From positions 75,925,838-75,989,837 of the forward strand of contig NC_071354.1 of assembly GCF_943734655.1 (NCBI RefSeq): 64,000 bases of DNA, given 5' to 3'. The DNA is from Sabethes cyaneus. Taxonomy: Eukaryota > Arthropoda > Insecta > Diptera > Culicidae. The translations under genes were made by a program, and so were the position numbers. The notes below the pieces were generated by a model. That model saw only the letters and a program-made list of their open reading frames with translations, was not told the DNA's origin and searched no databases. Positions 44,684 through 56,925 of the stretch are shown here, in pieces (the stretch's first letter is position 1; every line of letters begins with the position of its first letter).

Positions 44684-45319
44684 TGATTATATACACGGAA
44701 AGAAATTCGATTCCGATACCATGAATAAAATCATGAAATCATGAAGTTTGAATTGCTGTCAAATCATGACTCGACTGCCATATTAAGCAGCTCACAATCA
44801 TGAATAATAGTTCATGATCTTGCGTTGTGTTGTACTGTAGAAAGTTCATGATATCATGATTATTGTCCATGGTGTATTTACATAAAACATAAGCTAGAAA
44901 CCTGAAATCATGAGTCATTTTGCTCGTTTTGGGAATAAATTTATATATATGTATATGCTTAACAATTTTAGTTTGTTGACTATCATACGTGATCAATCAA
45001 AGTGAGCTAAGATCTATTTAAATGCTTTTGACGTAGGACTACGTCTTACGGCAAGTTTTGAGATAGGGTGTCATTCTAAAAAATCGAAAAATGCGAGCGT
45101 CACGAAAAATGAAAGGTTTTGAGCGCTAATAGCTCAGCGGTTTTCCGATAGATTTTCAATATTCTTACACCAATCGATCGGAAAATCTTCTAAGAATTGA
45201 CCCAAATGAAGAAAAGTATGGATTCTTGATGTTGAACTATTGAAAAATTGAAAATAGTGCACCTATGTTTTACCAGAATTCTCTCTTCGTGATTGGTTGG
45301 AAGACTCTTTACGATGACC
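44684..45319. other. Noncoding AT-rich stretch
   Basis: Includes many ATCATGA and TCATGA motifs between 44720 and 44920, which give weak local self-complementarity. No gene or transposon end was identified. Confidence 0.4.
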
Positions 45320-45660
45320 TAAACCTATACCAATTTGATATCTGTGCTTGGGAAGTAAGCCAAAACAAGTGACAGTTTCCTCACTTCAACAAGATTTCTT
45401 AACACCGCGGTTCAATCTAGACCATTTTGATGTCCTTGCTTGGGAAGTACGCCAGAGAGAGTGACAAAGCTCCCTCGTGCCAACAGGTTTCTTACGAACG
45501 CGATTAAACCTAGTCCAATCTGATGTCTGTGTTAGGGAAGTGTGTCAGAAAAAATGACGCAAGTTCGTTGTCCCAACAGATTGCGAATTCTTTACTGGCG
45601 AGACGATTAAACCTCGGCGAATTTGATATCTGTGTTGGAAAAATATGCTACAGCTGTAGT
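45310..45660. repeat. Four-unit degenerate tandem repeat, about 92-103 bp
   Basis: Units are marked by TGAT(A/G)TC(T/C)(G/T)TG followed in three of four by GGGAAGT. The marker recurs at 45337, 45429, 45522 and 45625, spacing 92, 93 and 103 bases. Each unit also has a CAACA...TTTCTTA or related block. No coding sense. Confidence 0.75.
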
Positions 45661-46002
45661 GTTCGGTTATAATACGGCTCTGTTTGAATACGCATGCTTG
45701 CCGTTTCATTAGAAGTGTAGTGAAAAGATGTGCTGTTGATAAAATAGGATTGAATTGGTAAAATCCCTTCAGCTTGGGAAACCATGGCTAATAAAAACAA
45801 TCATTAATTTCAGTAAGATAGCAGGAAAGTAATAGTTTGTGTTCTTGATTTTGTTAAATTATTTTCAAATGCACAATCTTTTGAGAATTGAACGTATGCA
45901 ATGTTACTACTTTGATAAATGTTACATACAACGCATGTAGCATGTATATATGTTGCATATAGCATGTATACATGAAGAATCGAATGCATGCTACAAGCAT
46001 GA
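45661..46002. other. Noncoding stretch with ATGC-rich alternating tract
   Basis: Between 45910 and 46010 the sequence is dense in GCATGTA and ATACATGC motifs, which are partly self-complementary. No gene recognised. Confidence 0.4.
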
Positions 46003-46083
46003 ATACATGCTACTATCACAACAAAGAGACTTACGTAGTGCTGCGTCACCTATATATGCGGTCGTGTCTTGTACACAACCACT
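46003..46083 (+). repeat. Dispersed repeat, copy B
   Basis: Second copy of the repeat at 39052-39137, in the same orientation and about 7 kb away, with a handful of mismatches. Confidence 0.8.
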
Positions 46084-49000
46084 CTGATTTTTTTTATTAA
46101 AAAAATTTCTACCAGCCAAATTTCCTACGTTTTTTGTGCGACGAAGAAGAAAATGTCTACTAATCGTTTCAATTTCCGTCATTCATAAAATGAAAATAAC
46201 TCACGCAACGCATTGACGTTATTCTGCAGCCGGGAAAACTTGCATGGCCAGCAGGAATTTTTACAGAATAATATTTGTCATGCCGTCCCACACAAATACA
46301 TGCGCGCTAATTTCACAAACATTGTTGTGATCTTTGGCTCGGACGAAGAAAAATTATGATAGACGGATTTTAAAACGGTACTACGAATTTAAGAAATAAA
46401 GTCAGTTGTGTTTCAACAAAATGCTTTGATAATCGCTTTTTAGTGAATTCAAAGTGCATGGATCGGGAGGTAAGTGTGTTTGAGTCAAATCTGCACAAGA
46501 ACTTTTGGCGAATTCATTAAATCCATCCAAGAAATGATGAAAATTATAGTGGCTTTACTTACTACGACGTGAATTAGAATTAAACCCTATTTGTTTAAAA
46601 AACGATGATATAGAATTTATAACATCAACCTTCATGCGAAAGGCAAAGTAAGGTTTGTTTTGGAATTTCGTCAACTATAGCATATTTTTAATCCAATTCA
46701 TTAGATACCAGCCCGTTCCCAGACAGTCTGAGCACACGTCTAGCCATAGTTTAGCTGCTAATTCCTACCCTCGAACAGCAAAGAAGCGCCACTGTACTGG
46801 ATGGGATGTAAGACCTTTTCTGAAGGAACTGCCAGATCGAGAAAGTATATGACAAAAACCCACGGCCCGATGCATGTTCCCTACCTGTGTAACGTCTGAA
46901 AAGAATCAAGATAAATTTCGTCTCCGTTCTCTGTTTCGCATTTCTTCCGTGAAAGGTAAAATTTCAGCAAAATATATGATTGATGCTTCTGATTAAGCTT
47001 CTGTTTTACTCCTTTCCTTTCTTCGGAGTGCGAAACGGGCAACTGCCTCAATAAAGGTCAGAGCTTCTCACACGTACTTTGGGAAGAGTAGGTCAGTGTT
47101 CTTCACCGTCGAGAAGGGATGGGTTTTCAAGTGGACCCATTGTCTTAAATCCTACTCAATCTGCCCAAATCATATTACACGAAGAAAGAACGATATGTGA
47201 TTTCCCTGGATTAGGTTTCATGTACTTGAGTTTGCAGGAAAAGTAAAAAATAACAAAGAGAACATTAACATTACCCACACTTAAACCATTATCTGGCGCC
47301 ATCGGTTTAAAACGACTCAAGGTACCGGGCGGACAAGAAGCGGACGGCCCGGAGTATAATCCTACGGAATACTATCTAAAGATCAATAATTTTACATTGT
47401 TCCCATTCTTGGTCCAAATTGGGAAAACAAAAATAGAAAAGAAAAAATCTTTTGCCACTTTATCTTGCGAGTAACGACGACGTGCTTAGTAGAGAATCGA
47501 TTGAATGCGATTGAACAAATCAAAGAGCGGCGGTGCGACGCGACGAAAAATTAAATCGGCTGAAAACTTTATTCTCATTCTGTGGGTGGCAAAGGGTTTT
47601 CTCCTCTCGTTCATTTACATTTCAAAACAGGGTTTCGCGGTCAATGAACCAGCAATCCTATTTAATTGCTCTAATTATTTGCATTGTCCAGAAACATTGG
47701 ACCTTCTGTCCTCATTATAAATTTGTTATGGTTCTTTATTTTCTTTATGAAAACTGTTTATCGAAAACATGAATTATTTAAATATGTTTATTATGATAAT
47801 CAAATTAGAACACTCAGTAAAACATATATGAATCGCCAACTCACAATTATTTTAAATTGATATCAGCTGAAACATCCAAAAAATAAAACGTAAAATTCAC
47901 GCTTCCGTGCTAATGACTGCACTTTTTCATTGCTCATTGCGAATTCGCCGAGTTCGTCCGTGCTCGTCCCCCTCGTCGAGCGCCTTGGAAACCGAGTTGA
48001 TATTTTGTCTGGGCCTGTCTCGTCGATGCAGGGGAGCCGAACCGATTTTTTGCTCAAAATAATTTCCGCATCAGAATGGAACAAAAACATCACATACGAC
48101 TTCGAATCCGACCCCACAACCCGGCTGCCGGGTTGTGTCTACCAGCAAAAGCCACCCTTGTCTACCAACCAACAACCTGTCGTACGCGTCTCGAGGGTTT
48201 CCTAACAGAAATACTTGAAAATGAAAAATTTACCACCGCCGCGCCGTCTGCAAGAGTCAACCGTTGCCACCCCCGTTGCAAAACGGGCGGAAAACCGTGC
48301 TCACACATCTTCCGTCTGTTTCCTTATTTGATTATTTTTAATATTTATGTTCATATGTGCTTTATAATTCGCAGTCGGCGCAATCACCACAGAACACACA
48401 ACAGTTCGTTGCCAGATCGAATGTCTAACCAAAAAGTTAGAAAGATATTTCGTGGTTTGTGATTGTGGTTAGTCGTAAAAAAGCCTAAAAACGGGGTTAG
48501 TTTTTACGTAGCTCTTAGCGATTGATTATTAAGAGCTATTTTATTTTATAAGTTTTTCATAAATTACCTTCTTTTGCTTACACTTACAGCACCGTCATAC
48601 AGAAAAATCAAAAATCGGGCATCTCGCGATTTCTGAATTATTAAAAGTTTATCCTGTCGAAAGAAAAACAATCGACAACCAGAACCAAATTGAAACAAAC
48701 TATACTCATGGCTTATACGATTCCTACATACCCGCTAACCTTAACTTACATCCCCCGGAGGAAATTTCCGGGAAAAATCAATGTTTCACAGATATGAGAT
48801 TTACCATACGTGTAAATTCAATCTACTCAGGCGGACTTGCGTCTTTGCGAATATCCTGCTTGCGAAACACTTCCTGCATTCTTTTCTCGAACCCACAAGA
48901 AAACGAGCAGAACGCGTGGGGAAAACACATGTGATAAGTAAGGAAATGTAAATTTCCACCCAATTTACACACTTTAGAAACCCGCACAACGAACGAGCAC

Positions 49001-50265
49001 TGATAAAAAGCAGATGTCGGCAAAGTTTTCACTCAGTTTCCTTTGCGTTATTCACAGCATAGCGTATGAATATGTAATATGATGTGTTCCGGTGGACTAC
49101 ATATTCTTACCATCTCTTGGCGTTTATCTGCGTGCAAAATTAGAGCATGGAAAAAGTAGAAAAATCTCAATCGGAATACTAACAGTGAGCAGACTGTCTA
49201 ACTGTAACAGCAATAAAACTGAAGCAACAACTTTAATCCACCCACTATATACAATGCTACATATACGACTGTACTGTCAAAAAAAAATGTTACGGCGATG
49301 CCTGGCCGGAATCACAATGAAGAGAGAGGATTCCCATCACTTACGGCCACTTGAACGTATATCTATGTGAAAATGCAACTAGTCTGACAGACTGACTGAC
49401 CCGCAACTAATCAGTAAATGCAGTTAAAATTTTTAATATGGGAAACTTTCAGTCTGCTGCGCGCCGCAGACTGTCGCACCTCCCGTCGTTGTCATTCGGT
49501 ACCGAAAAATAGAAAAAAAAACTAAAACTAAAACCGTGTAGATAACGCACAGGTGAACGCACATATTTGCAACGAGGTCGAGATGGAGTGGTCTTTCTTC
49601 GTTTGTATATATTTCTCATATGATTTGTCCAAAAAACTGCTCTAATTGGGAAAAATTCCCACAGCCAAAAAACAAGAAACAATAAGCTCATTTTCATTGA
49701 TGATATGTAAACGGTACTCGGAGTTCGCGAGCTCACTTACCTTTGTTATATTGCTGTTTTGCGGTAGAAGTTATCTATTTGTTCGGAACACATTTAAAAT
49801 TGGTATAAAAACTATATATATAGTAACATGAAAATATTGGATTTCATAAAAACAGACGTTCTAAATACAGTCTAATTTTCAATAGAGTTTTGCACGGACC
49901 AACATAACCTCGCTTCTTTGACGTCTATCGGTGGTTTGTTTACATGAACTTAGAACGCGGGTTAATATGATGGAAGTGAATATTGATAAAGGCGTTTACG
50001 GCAGGTCAGAAAAGCACGAAAACTGCCTTTCCAAGTAGTTTAAAGGGTAATACTGCTGGACAATTCGCCTTTGAGACGTTTAGCTCGAATTTATGTGTGT
50101 CGCGTTCGCAAAATTCGGCTAAACAAACCCCGAATAGATGTCAAATGGGTGAATCGCGTTCATTCTTGTTATCGCTATCATCTTACCCGAGATATACCAT
50201 TACAAGGCAAGAATAATAACAGCCCAGATTTTATTCGTATTAGGTAATTTTGTTTTATTTCATCA
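46084..50265. other. Long intergenic stretch without recognised genes
   Basis: No frame on either strand shows a recognisable family or a convincing exon. AT-rich with scattered GC-richer patches near 47300-47400 and 47950-48300. No transposon termini or tRNA were found. It may be unique host DNA. Confidence 0.45.
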
Positions 50266-51899
50266 CTAGCTGACCCGACAAACTTCGTATTGCCACAAAT
50301 TAACCTGTGTTGTACATAAATCATGAATCTCGGATGATCTTTGTCACAATCTCGAGTTTTGCAAGCCCCCCAGTGGGCGGCGCTGCCGACGGCGGGTCAC
50401 CGGCAACACTCGCGACCGTCTCGTCCTGAATGATCTAGTGTTACTATAGATAGTTTTTGTGGTCTTGTATTGACTAATGTTTTATGGAAGAGTCTCGAAT
50501 TTCTCGGGTTTGATTAGTTTTTGAGTTTCGCAAAAATTTCTGTTTTATTTGTATGAGAGTCCATATCCCCCTACCACAGGGGTGAGAGGTCTCTAACTAT
50601 CGTAAAATAAATTCAAGACTCCAAAATCTCCCACATGCCAAATTTGGTTCCATTTTCTTGATTAGTTCTCAAGTTATAAGGAAATTTGAATTTCATTTGT
50701 ATGGGAGCTCCCCTCTTAAAAGGGGAAGGGGTCATAATTCACCATAGAAAAAATTTCTGCCATCTAAAACTCCCACATGCCAAATTTGGTTCCATTTGAT
50801 TGATTAGTTCTCGAGATAAGAGGAAATTTGCATTTCATTTGTATGGAAGCCCACCCTCTTAAAGGGGAGATGGGCCTTAACTCGCTTTCTAAAGAAGAGA
50901 GGGGTCTCAATTCACCATAGAAAAAAATCTTGCGTCCAAAACCACTTACATGTCAAATTTAGTTCCATTTGCTTGATCAGTTCTCGATTTATGAGGAAAT
51001 TTGTTTTTCATTTGTATAGGAGCCCCTCCCCCCCTCTTAAAGTGGGGAAATCCATAGAAAATATACCATAGAAAATATTCTTGCCTACAAAAACACCCAC
51101 ATGATAAATTTGGTTCCATTTGCTTGATTAGTTCTAGAGCTATGAGGAAATTTGAATTTCGTTTGTATGAGAGCCCCCCTCTTAAGAAGGTAAGGGGTCC
51201 TAATTCATCATAGAAAAACCCGATTTAATCCACCTAGTGGTGAAAGGAACCTTTGTTATACGGTCTTACTTGCAATTTGAGATAGACACGTCTTCGGAAC
51301 ATAATTCATCTATTGGTTATCGTTGCGTAGTGCGATGGTTTACATAAAATTTTAGAAAATAGAATAAGTTTACAAAATTTGAACAAAATAGGAACACTTT
51401 TAAATTTTGATAGATCCTTTCTTCATGAAATTGCTGAGTAAGGATAAGTAAGTTGTTATTAACCTGAGTAAGTGCAAATGAAAGTAAGTTGTAAGAGGAA
51501 TTCTTATTCTTTAGCATATACATTGTCTAGTAAAGGTCTAGTTTATAGTTCTAGATTTTTGAGCTATGCATAGTTTCCTGTAATGCCATTCGATTTGAAT
51601 CACATCAATAGAGTTTTCTTGAATAATTTTCTTCAATTTTTATTAACCTTCGGTTTTTTTCCATGTGTCGACTCATTACTGCCACCAGTATAGTTGATCT
51701 ATTGTAATATCATAATTATAATAGACCGTTGTATTTGTATTAAAAGATGTGGCTTCTCGGTCTCGGGTTTCTTACGAAAACTTTATTTTACGTTTTCGGC
51801 TGACGTTTCGAAGGTCTATGCCTTCATCCTCGGAGCAACTATTGTTATAAAACATTACAATTATTTAAACAATCTTCGTCATTACACATACAATTAATA

Positions 51900-52145
51900 T
51901 TGTAATATTGCGAGGACTCATTCGTACCTCTGACCAGTACACTTAACTATAGGAGGGACATTTGCACTGTCAAGAGGCTTCAAAGGGTAAATATAGAATT
52001 CAGCACGAAGGGTAAATTGGAGGGGCATGAGAAACCCATGCTAAAGTCACTTGACATCGAATGGCTTGATTCTACTAAGATTCGAACCCACGACCACTCG
52101 CTTGTCAAAGCAGACTCGGTAACCTTGCGGCTACGGAGCCCCCCT
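51900..52145 (-). repeat. tRNA-derived SINE-like sequence
   Basis: On the minus strand a tRNA-like head starts GGGGCTCCGTAGCCGCAAGG near 52143 (A-box-like TAGCCGCAAGG) and about 40 bases later has GTGGGTTCGAATC, a good B box (complement at 52079-52092). This is the internal RNA polymerase III promoter layout of tRNA-derived SINEs. It cannot be a functional tRNA because no acceptor stem closes. The downstream body limit is uncertain. Confidence 0.6.
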
Positions 52146-53437
52146 TCGGTTAATTACGCTGTTGTACAACACGTGTAGGTTTTTCAACGCCATATTGTTA
52201 TAAAGTTACAAAACGTTGTTTAACTAGGTAACGAATATTCTTCAACAAACTTATTGTGCGCAAAATGTCATAATTATTCAATGCATTGATAATTTAAATT
52301 GTTGGGAAAATGTATGCAGCAAAACTATCAGAAAATGTAAAATGTTTAAAATGTGTCCGTAGGCTATTCTTTATAATCAAAGTTCTACAGCTCCTAAACA
52401 AGCAAACATACAGGTATACTATTTTCAGCAAAGTTGTGTATTTTTACTATTTGTACAATTTTGTAGTACATGAAATAGTCATATAACAATTACAAAAAGA
52501 ACAAAATAGAATAACTGATTTTACAAATTCATATACAATAAATAAGATTTTTCTATTTCTTGTAATAATATGCTCTATAACTTTGCAGAACACGTCAATG
52601 TGTTATATGGACACTGAAGAAAAATATTTTTTTATTTCACTTTTATGGGGATTAATCAAAATTTGAATTCCACCAAACGATAGAGCTTTCAATTTCAAGA
52701 AACTCTTTCGAAGGTTCGATAAACCTAAAACCAAGTTTTCCCAGTCAAAACTCTAGTGCACACGTTTTCTTTGGTTTGGGGCTATTGTGCGCGCGAGTAA
52801 CTGCGTTACAAAAGTTGGCGCGAGTGTTCGAGGGTTAATATCTTTTGACCTGGAAAACCAATTCTTATGAAATTTTGCATATATATTCGTAGTTTCAAAA
52901 CCTCCCGTTTGATATTAAAATAATTGAAATTAGGTAAATTATCTTGGTTAAAATCATTATAAATTATTGTTAAAATTGGTGTGGTCTATATGGTTGGTCA
53001 TAACTTTCAAATTAAACATCCAATCAAAAAATCATTCAATAGTGATCTATTAGGATATATTATTTTTCAAATGAGACTAATAGCGCATACATCGGTTTGG
53101 CCATCTCTAAGAAACAGGCGATAATCATTACCTTGTCAAAACAAGTTTTTTAAGCATAACTTTTAAACTACTGGTTTGAATTCAATTAAAAAATCCTGAA
53201 CAATTTAGTTTTAATAAGGGCTTTCATTTGATATTAAGATCGTTGAAATCGGTCATGTAGTTCCGGAGAAACCCGTGTCACGTATTTTTCACATTTTTGC
53301 TTATAACTTTTAAACGAAACGTCGTGTCACGAAACAACTCAATAGTGATCTACTAGACAATAACACCTTTCAAACAAAAGTAATAGCGAACCATTCTGTT
53401 CAGCCATCTCTGAGAAACAGGCGATAAAAAAAATCAT

Positions 53438-53446
<9 letters not shown>

Positions 53447-53479
<33 letters not shown>
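53447..53479. repeat. (CA)n microsatellite
   Basis: Uninterrupted AC/CA dinucleotide run of about 33 bases within the 51219-53600 insert. Confidence 0.97.
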
Positions 53480-53483
<4 letters not shown>

Positions 53484-55069
53484 TTGCTCAAATCGTCGAA
53501 CCCTATCGATTGGTATATGTGACTTGGCCCTCCGGGCCTCGGATCAATTTCATGTTTTTCGACCAATTTTTAAACCTTTGTTATAGTATAACAAAGGTAA
53601 AAATGGTTGCCTCCAAAAACACCCACATGCCAAATATGGTTCCATTTGCTTGATTAGTTCTCGAATTATGAGGAAATTTGTATTTTATTTGTGTAGAAGC
53701 ACAGTTGAAGTTGGGAGGGGTCCTAATTCACCATAGAAAATATTTTTGCCTCCAGAAACCTCCACATGCCAAATTTGGTTCTATTTGCTTGATTAGTTCT
53801 CGAGTTATGAGGAAATTTGAATTTCATTTGTATAGGAGCCCCCCCTTCTAAAGTGGGTAGGGGTCCCAGTTCATCATAGAAAAAATTTTTGTCTCCAAAA
53901 ACACCCACGTGTCAAATTTGGTTCCATTTGCTTGATTAGTTCTCGAGTTATGAGGAAATTTGTATTTCGTTTGTATAGGAGCCCCCCCTCTTAAAGTGGG
54001 GAGGGGTTCTAATTCACCATATAAAATATTCATGCCCTAGAAAACTTTCACATGCAAAATTTGGTTCCATTTGCTTGATTAATTCTTCAGTTATGAGGAA
54101 ATTTGCATTTCATTTGTATAGGAGTCCCCCTTCCTAAAGTGGGGAGGGGTCCCAATTCATCATAGAAAAAAATTCTGTCTCCAAAAACACCCACGTGCCA
54201 AATTTTGTTCCATTTGCTTGATTAGTTCTCAAGTTATGAGGAAATTTGTATTTCATGTGTATAGGATCCCCCCCTCCTAAAACGGGGAGGGGTCCCAATT
54301 CATCATAGAAAAAATTTTTGTCTCCAAAAACACCCACATGCCAAATTTGGTTCCATTTGCTTAATTACTTCTCGATTTATGAGGAAAATTGTGTTTCTAT
54401 GGTACAGGAGCCCCCCCTCTTAAAGTGGGGAGGGGTCCTAATTTACTATAGAAAATATTCTTGCCCTCGAAAACCTTCACATGCCAAATTTGGTTCCATT
54501 TGCTTGATTAGTTCTCGAGTTATGAGGAAATTTGTATGGAAGCCCCCCCTTTTAAAGAGGAGAGGAGTTATAATTCTCCTTATAAAGAGGGGAGGGGTCT
54601 CAATTTACCATAGAATACATTTTTGTCACCGAAAACACCCACATGCCAAATTTTGTTCTATTTGCTTGATTAGTTGTCGAGTTATGCAGAAATTTGTGTT
54701 TCATTTGTATGGGAGCCCCCCCTCTTAGTGGGGGGAGGGGTTTCTAACCATCACTAAAACCTTTCCTGGCCCCAAAAAACCTCTACATGCATATTTTCAT
54801 GCCGATTGGTTCAGTAGTTGTCGATTCTATAAGGAACATACGGACAGACAGACAGACAGACAGACAGACAGAAATCCTTCTTTATAGGTATAGATAGATA
54901 TTGATGCATATCTGACGTTGTCTTCCGATTATTGCACTTCTGCGCTCAAAATTATGGTTGCCCGTCTCTGACGGCAAGCGCTTTTGTAACATTTCGTCTT
55001 ACCATATTAAAATCCGTTACATGATTTCTTCCGATTCATAATTAACTTATTAATTATAATCAATTCACA

Positions 55070-56020
55070 TTACAAGCAACAATACAATGAAAAATCCAAA
55101 ATTAAAGTTGTGGACTGCACTATTGAAGGGTAAAGCGAGGCGACGGATAGGCATTGAGTTGTAGCATTGAGAGTAAGGGTGGACAAGGGACAATCATAAC
55201 TACCAGTCAAAATTTTGTGACCCGTTTGAGCTATTATGTCCTTTCGTCGTTTCTCGAGCAAAGTAATACCTAGTAGGAGGCAAAGGTCAGCAGTGGTGCC
55301 AGATTGTCAAGGTTACTCCATGGCAGTGACACGGCATGTTCAACGAACAAACTGTTTTTAACGTGTTCAATGCGTTTCACCCAGTTGTCATGATACAGAT
55401 CCCACACAACACAAGCTGCCTCTAAAATTGTAGTAGAGCATTCGCAGGGTCTCAGGACCCTCGACCTGCTTTTCGATTATAAGCAATTAATCAAGTTGTC
55501 GGTTTGCTTTGTTGACAATCATTGAACAATGTTGCCTAAACGTTAGTTGGGCATCCAACACAACACCGAGATCAGAGACAACTTCGCAACGTTGAACCAC
55601 TATCCCAATAATACGGTAAACATTAAATGTTGTTTATTTACGATAGAAGCTGATTGCAGTACTCTTCAGAATACTTTAAGGCATGTAGTTGCGGCAGCAT
55701 TAATCAAAGAATAAGTCGATAAATGTTTGAAGTCTAGCGCAGTCGTCATACGAAGTAATAAGCTGACTCATCTTAGTGTCACCCGCATATGATAGTCGTG
55801 TGCCAGGTGGTAATACTCTGGTGACATCATTAATAAACAGCGAAAATAGTAAGGATCCCAAGATACTGCGTTGAGGTACTCCGGAATTGTTATCAAAACA
55901 GCTAGACCAAGCCCAACTTCACAGCAATTTTCCGGTTGCGTAGATAAGATTCTAGCCATGCTACCATCGCAAAAGAGGCTCGTAGTTTATCGACACATAT
56001 GGTTATCTTAACGATTGCAT
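55070..56020 (-). mobile_element. Very degenerate CR1-like reverse transcriptase fragment
   Basis: On the minus strand, pieces in changing frames match the RT C-terminal half of the CR1-like family: a LESYL block near 55960, LGSLLFSLFINDVTRVLPPG near 55850, a TKMSQLITSYDDCARLQTFI block near 55760, VVSDLGVVLDAQLTFRQH near 55570 and LLEKRRKDIIAQTGHKILTG near 55255. Stops are very frequent. It is the oldest-looking copy of this family here. Confidence 0.65.
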
Positions 56021-56839
56021 TGTTCCGGGACCACACATTGAAGACGAGTTCATTCACCAGGCAAGCATTTAATGCATGCTTTTAGCTACTGAATTTTGAA
56101 CCTGTGTCTTATAATACAATCAAAACTTACAATATAATGTAAAGTCAGCAGTCACAGAGATAAGATTTACAATATTTGTACATAGATAACGCAGCTTACT
56201 GAAACTGAGTAATCGCGAAGGCCCTACCCTGACAGTGTTCAGACTCTAACGGCATTACCCTATTATTACTAAGCAAATAAGCATGGAATAAAAACCTTAC
56301 TGCAATGCAGTGCTATTTGTCAACAGATGATGCTGACTTGCAGGACAATGAAAATTCTAGCAGTCAGCAGAACAGCGTGGTCGAGAAGTTCCTGAAGGGG
56401 GACTTAACGCCCCTAGAGTGACTTCAACGCAAAGATTAGTTCAAACAACGCGGACCTTGGACGCGTTATGGAACGCCATGGATACGAAAGAGTATTAATG
56501 GGGAGCTGTTTACCGACTTTTACTGTAATAACAACATGGTTATTGGTGGATCGCTTTCCCCATAGATCAACACATAACGTTACGTGGGGCTTCTTGACGT
56601 ACGCACCTAGCACCGATATTGCATCCGAACAACATCTCCTGGTCACTGAGATACGCGTACGTGCCACACGTGCTCCGCGATGGGAGGAGAAAATTGGGTG
56701 GCTTTACGACGTTCGCTGATTGGAGAATTCTGAGGTAAAAAGGGCTTTTGTCGACAACTTGAATCCCAAGCCTCGGAATTGCCACTTGGTGGAATTGTCG
56801 AAGAGCATTGGATCGGCATCAAGAACACCTTCATCATGA
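56021..56839. other. Noncoding stretch, possible transposase relic on the minus strand
   Basis: The minus-strand frame at 56667-56413 reads VTLCVDLWGKRSTNNHVVIT, which vaguely resembles the first catalytic region of hAT-type transposases (a Thr-Asp-x-Trp block). The neighbouring frames carry no confirming motif, so this is only a possibility. Confidence 0.25.
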
Positions 56840-56925
56840 CCAGTAACGAAACCATCGCTTAAGATACGGCTTGCAGGCTGATAAAATATAGATGATCTTA
56901 TGTAAAATTTTCCGGAGAATCTCGT
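56840..56925. repeat. Outer piece of the left arm of a long inverted repeat
   Basis: The complement of this segment aligns with 59195-59290, for example through TTAAGATACGGC, GATCTTATG and AATTTTCCGGAG blocks. It was contiguous with 58725 onward before the CR1-like element at 56926-58717 inserted. Its last seven bases, ATCTCGT (56919-56925), are the left target-site duplication. Confidence 0.8.

Larger units (their letters stand above)
51219..53600. mobile_element. Insert in Helitron-like copy 2, type unknown
   Basis: Begins CCCGATTTAATCCACCTAGT and ends just after a perfect 11-bp stem palindrome at 53575-53597 (CCTTTGTTATA, one base, complement). AACCTTTGTTATA also occurs near its left end (51249-51261). 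The conserved-looking block TTGGCCCTCCGGGCCTCGGA near 53524 is one I associate with a common mosquito repeat. No coding sequence was seen. Inside are a SINE-like unit and a CA microsatellite. A terminal hairpin suggests rolling-circle or other nonautonomous mobility, but this is inference. Confidence 0.5.
50266..54894 (-). mobile_element. Helitron-like repeat, copy 2, split by an insert
   Basis: Inverted relative to copy 1. On the minus strand it starts TCTATACCTATAAAGAAGG at 54894 after an A, passes a (CTGT)n run, and ends GTCGGGTCAGCTAG at 50266 before a T. The body is again about twelve tandem modules of roughly 145 bases in the same order as in copy 1, so the two copies share their internal organisation. 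A 2.4-kb insert at 51219-53600 divides it: the CATAGAAAAA block to its left and the ATGGTTGCCTCC block to its right are contiguous, with small changes, in copy 1 near 17750. Confidence 0.7.

Noticed and set aside
44700..44990. A MITE based on many ATCATGA motifs
   Set aside because: The self-complementarity is scattered and no defined ends or target duplication could be found.
52079..52145. A functional tRNA gene
   Set aside because: A and B boxes are present but no acceptor stem or cloverleaf closes, so a SINE head is the better call.
56413..56667. hAT transposase
   Set aside because: Only one short block (VTLCVDLW) resembles the family; no C-terminal dimerisation motif or TIR was found, so it was kept as a weak note only.
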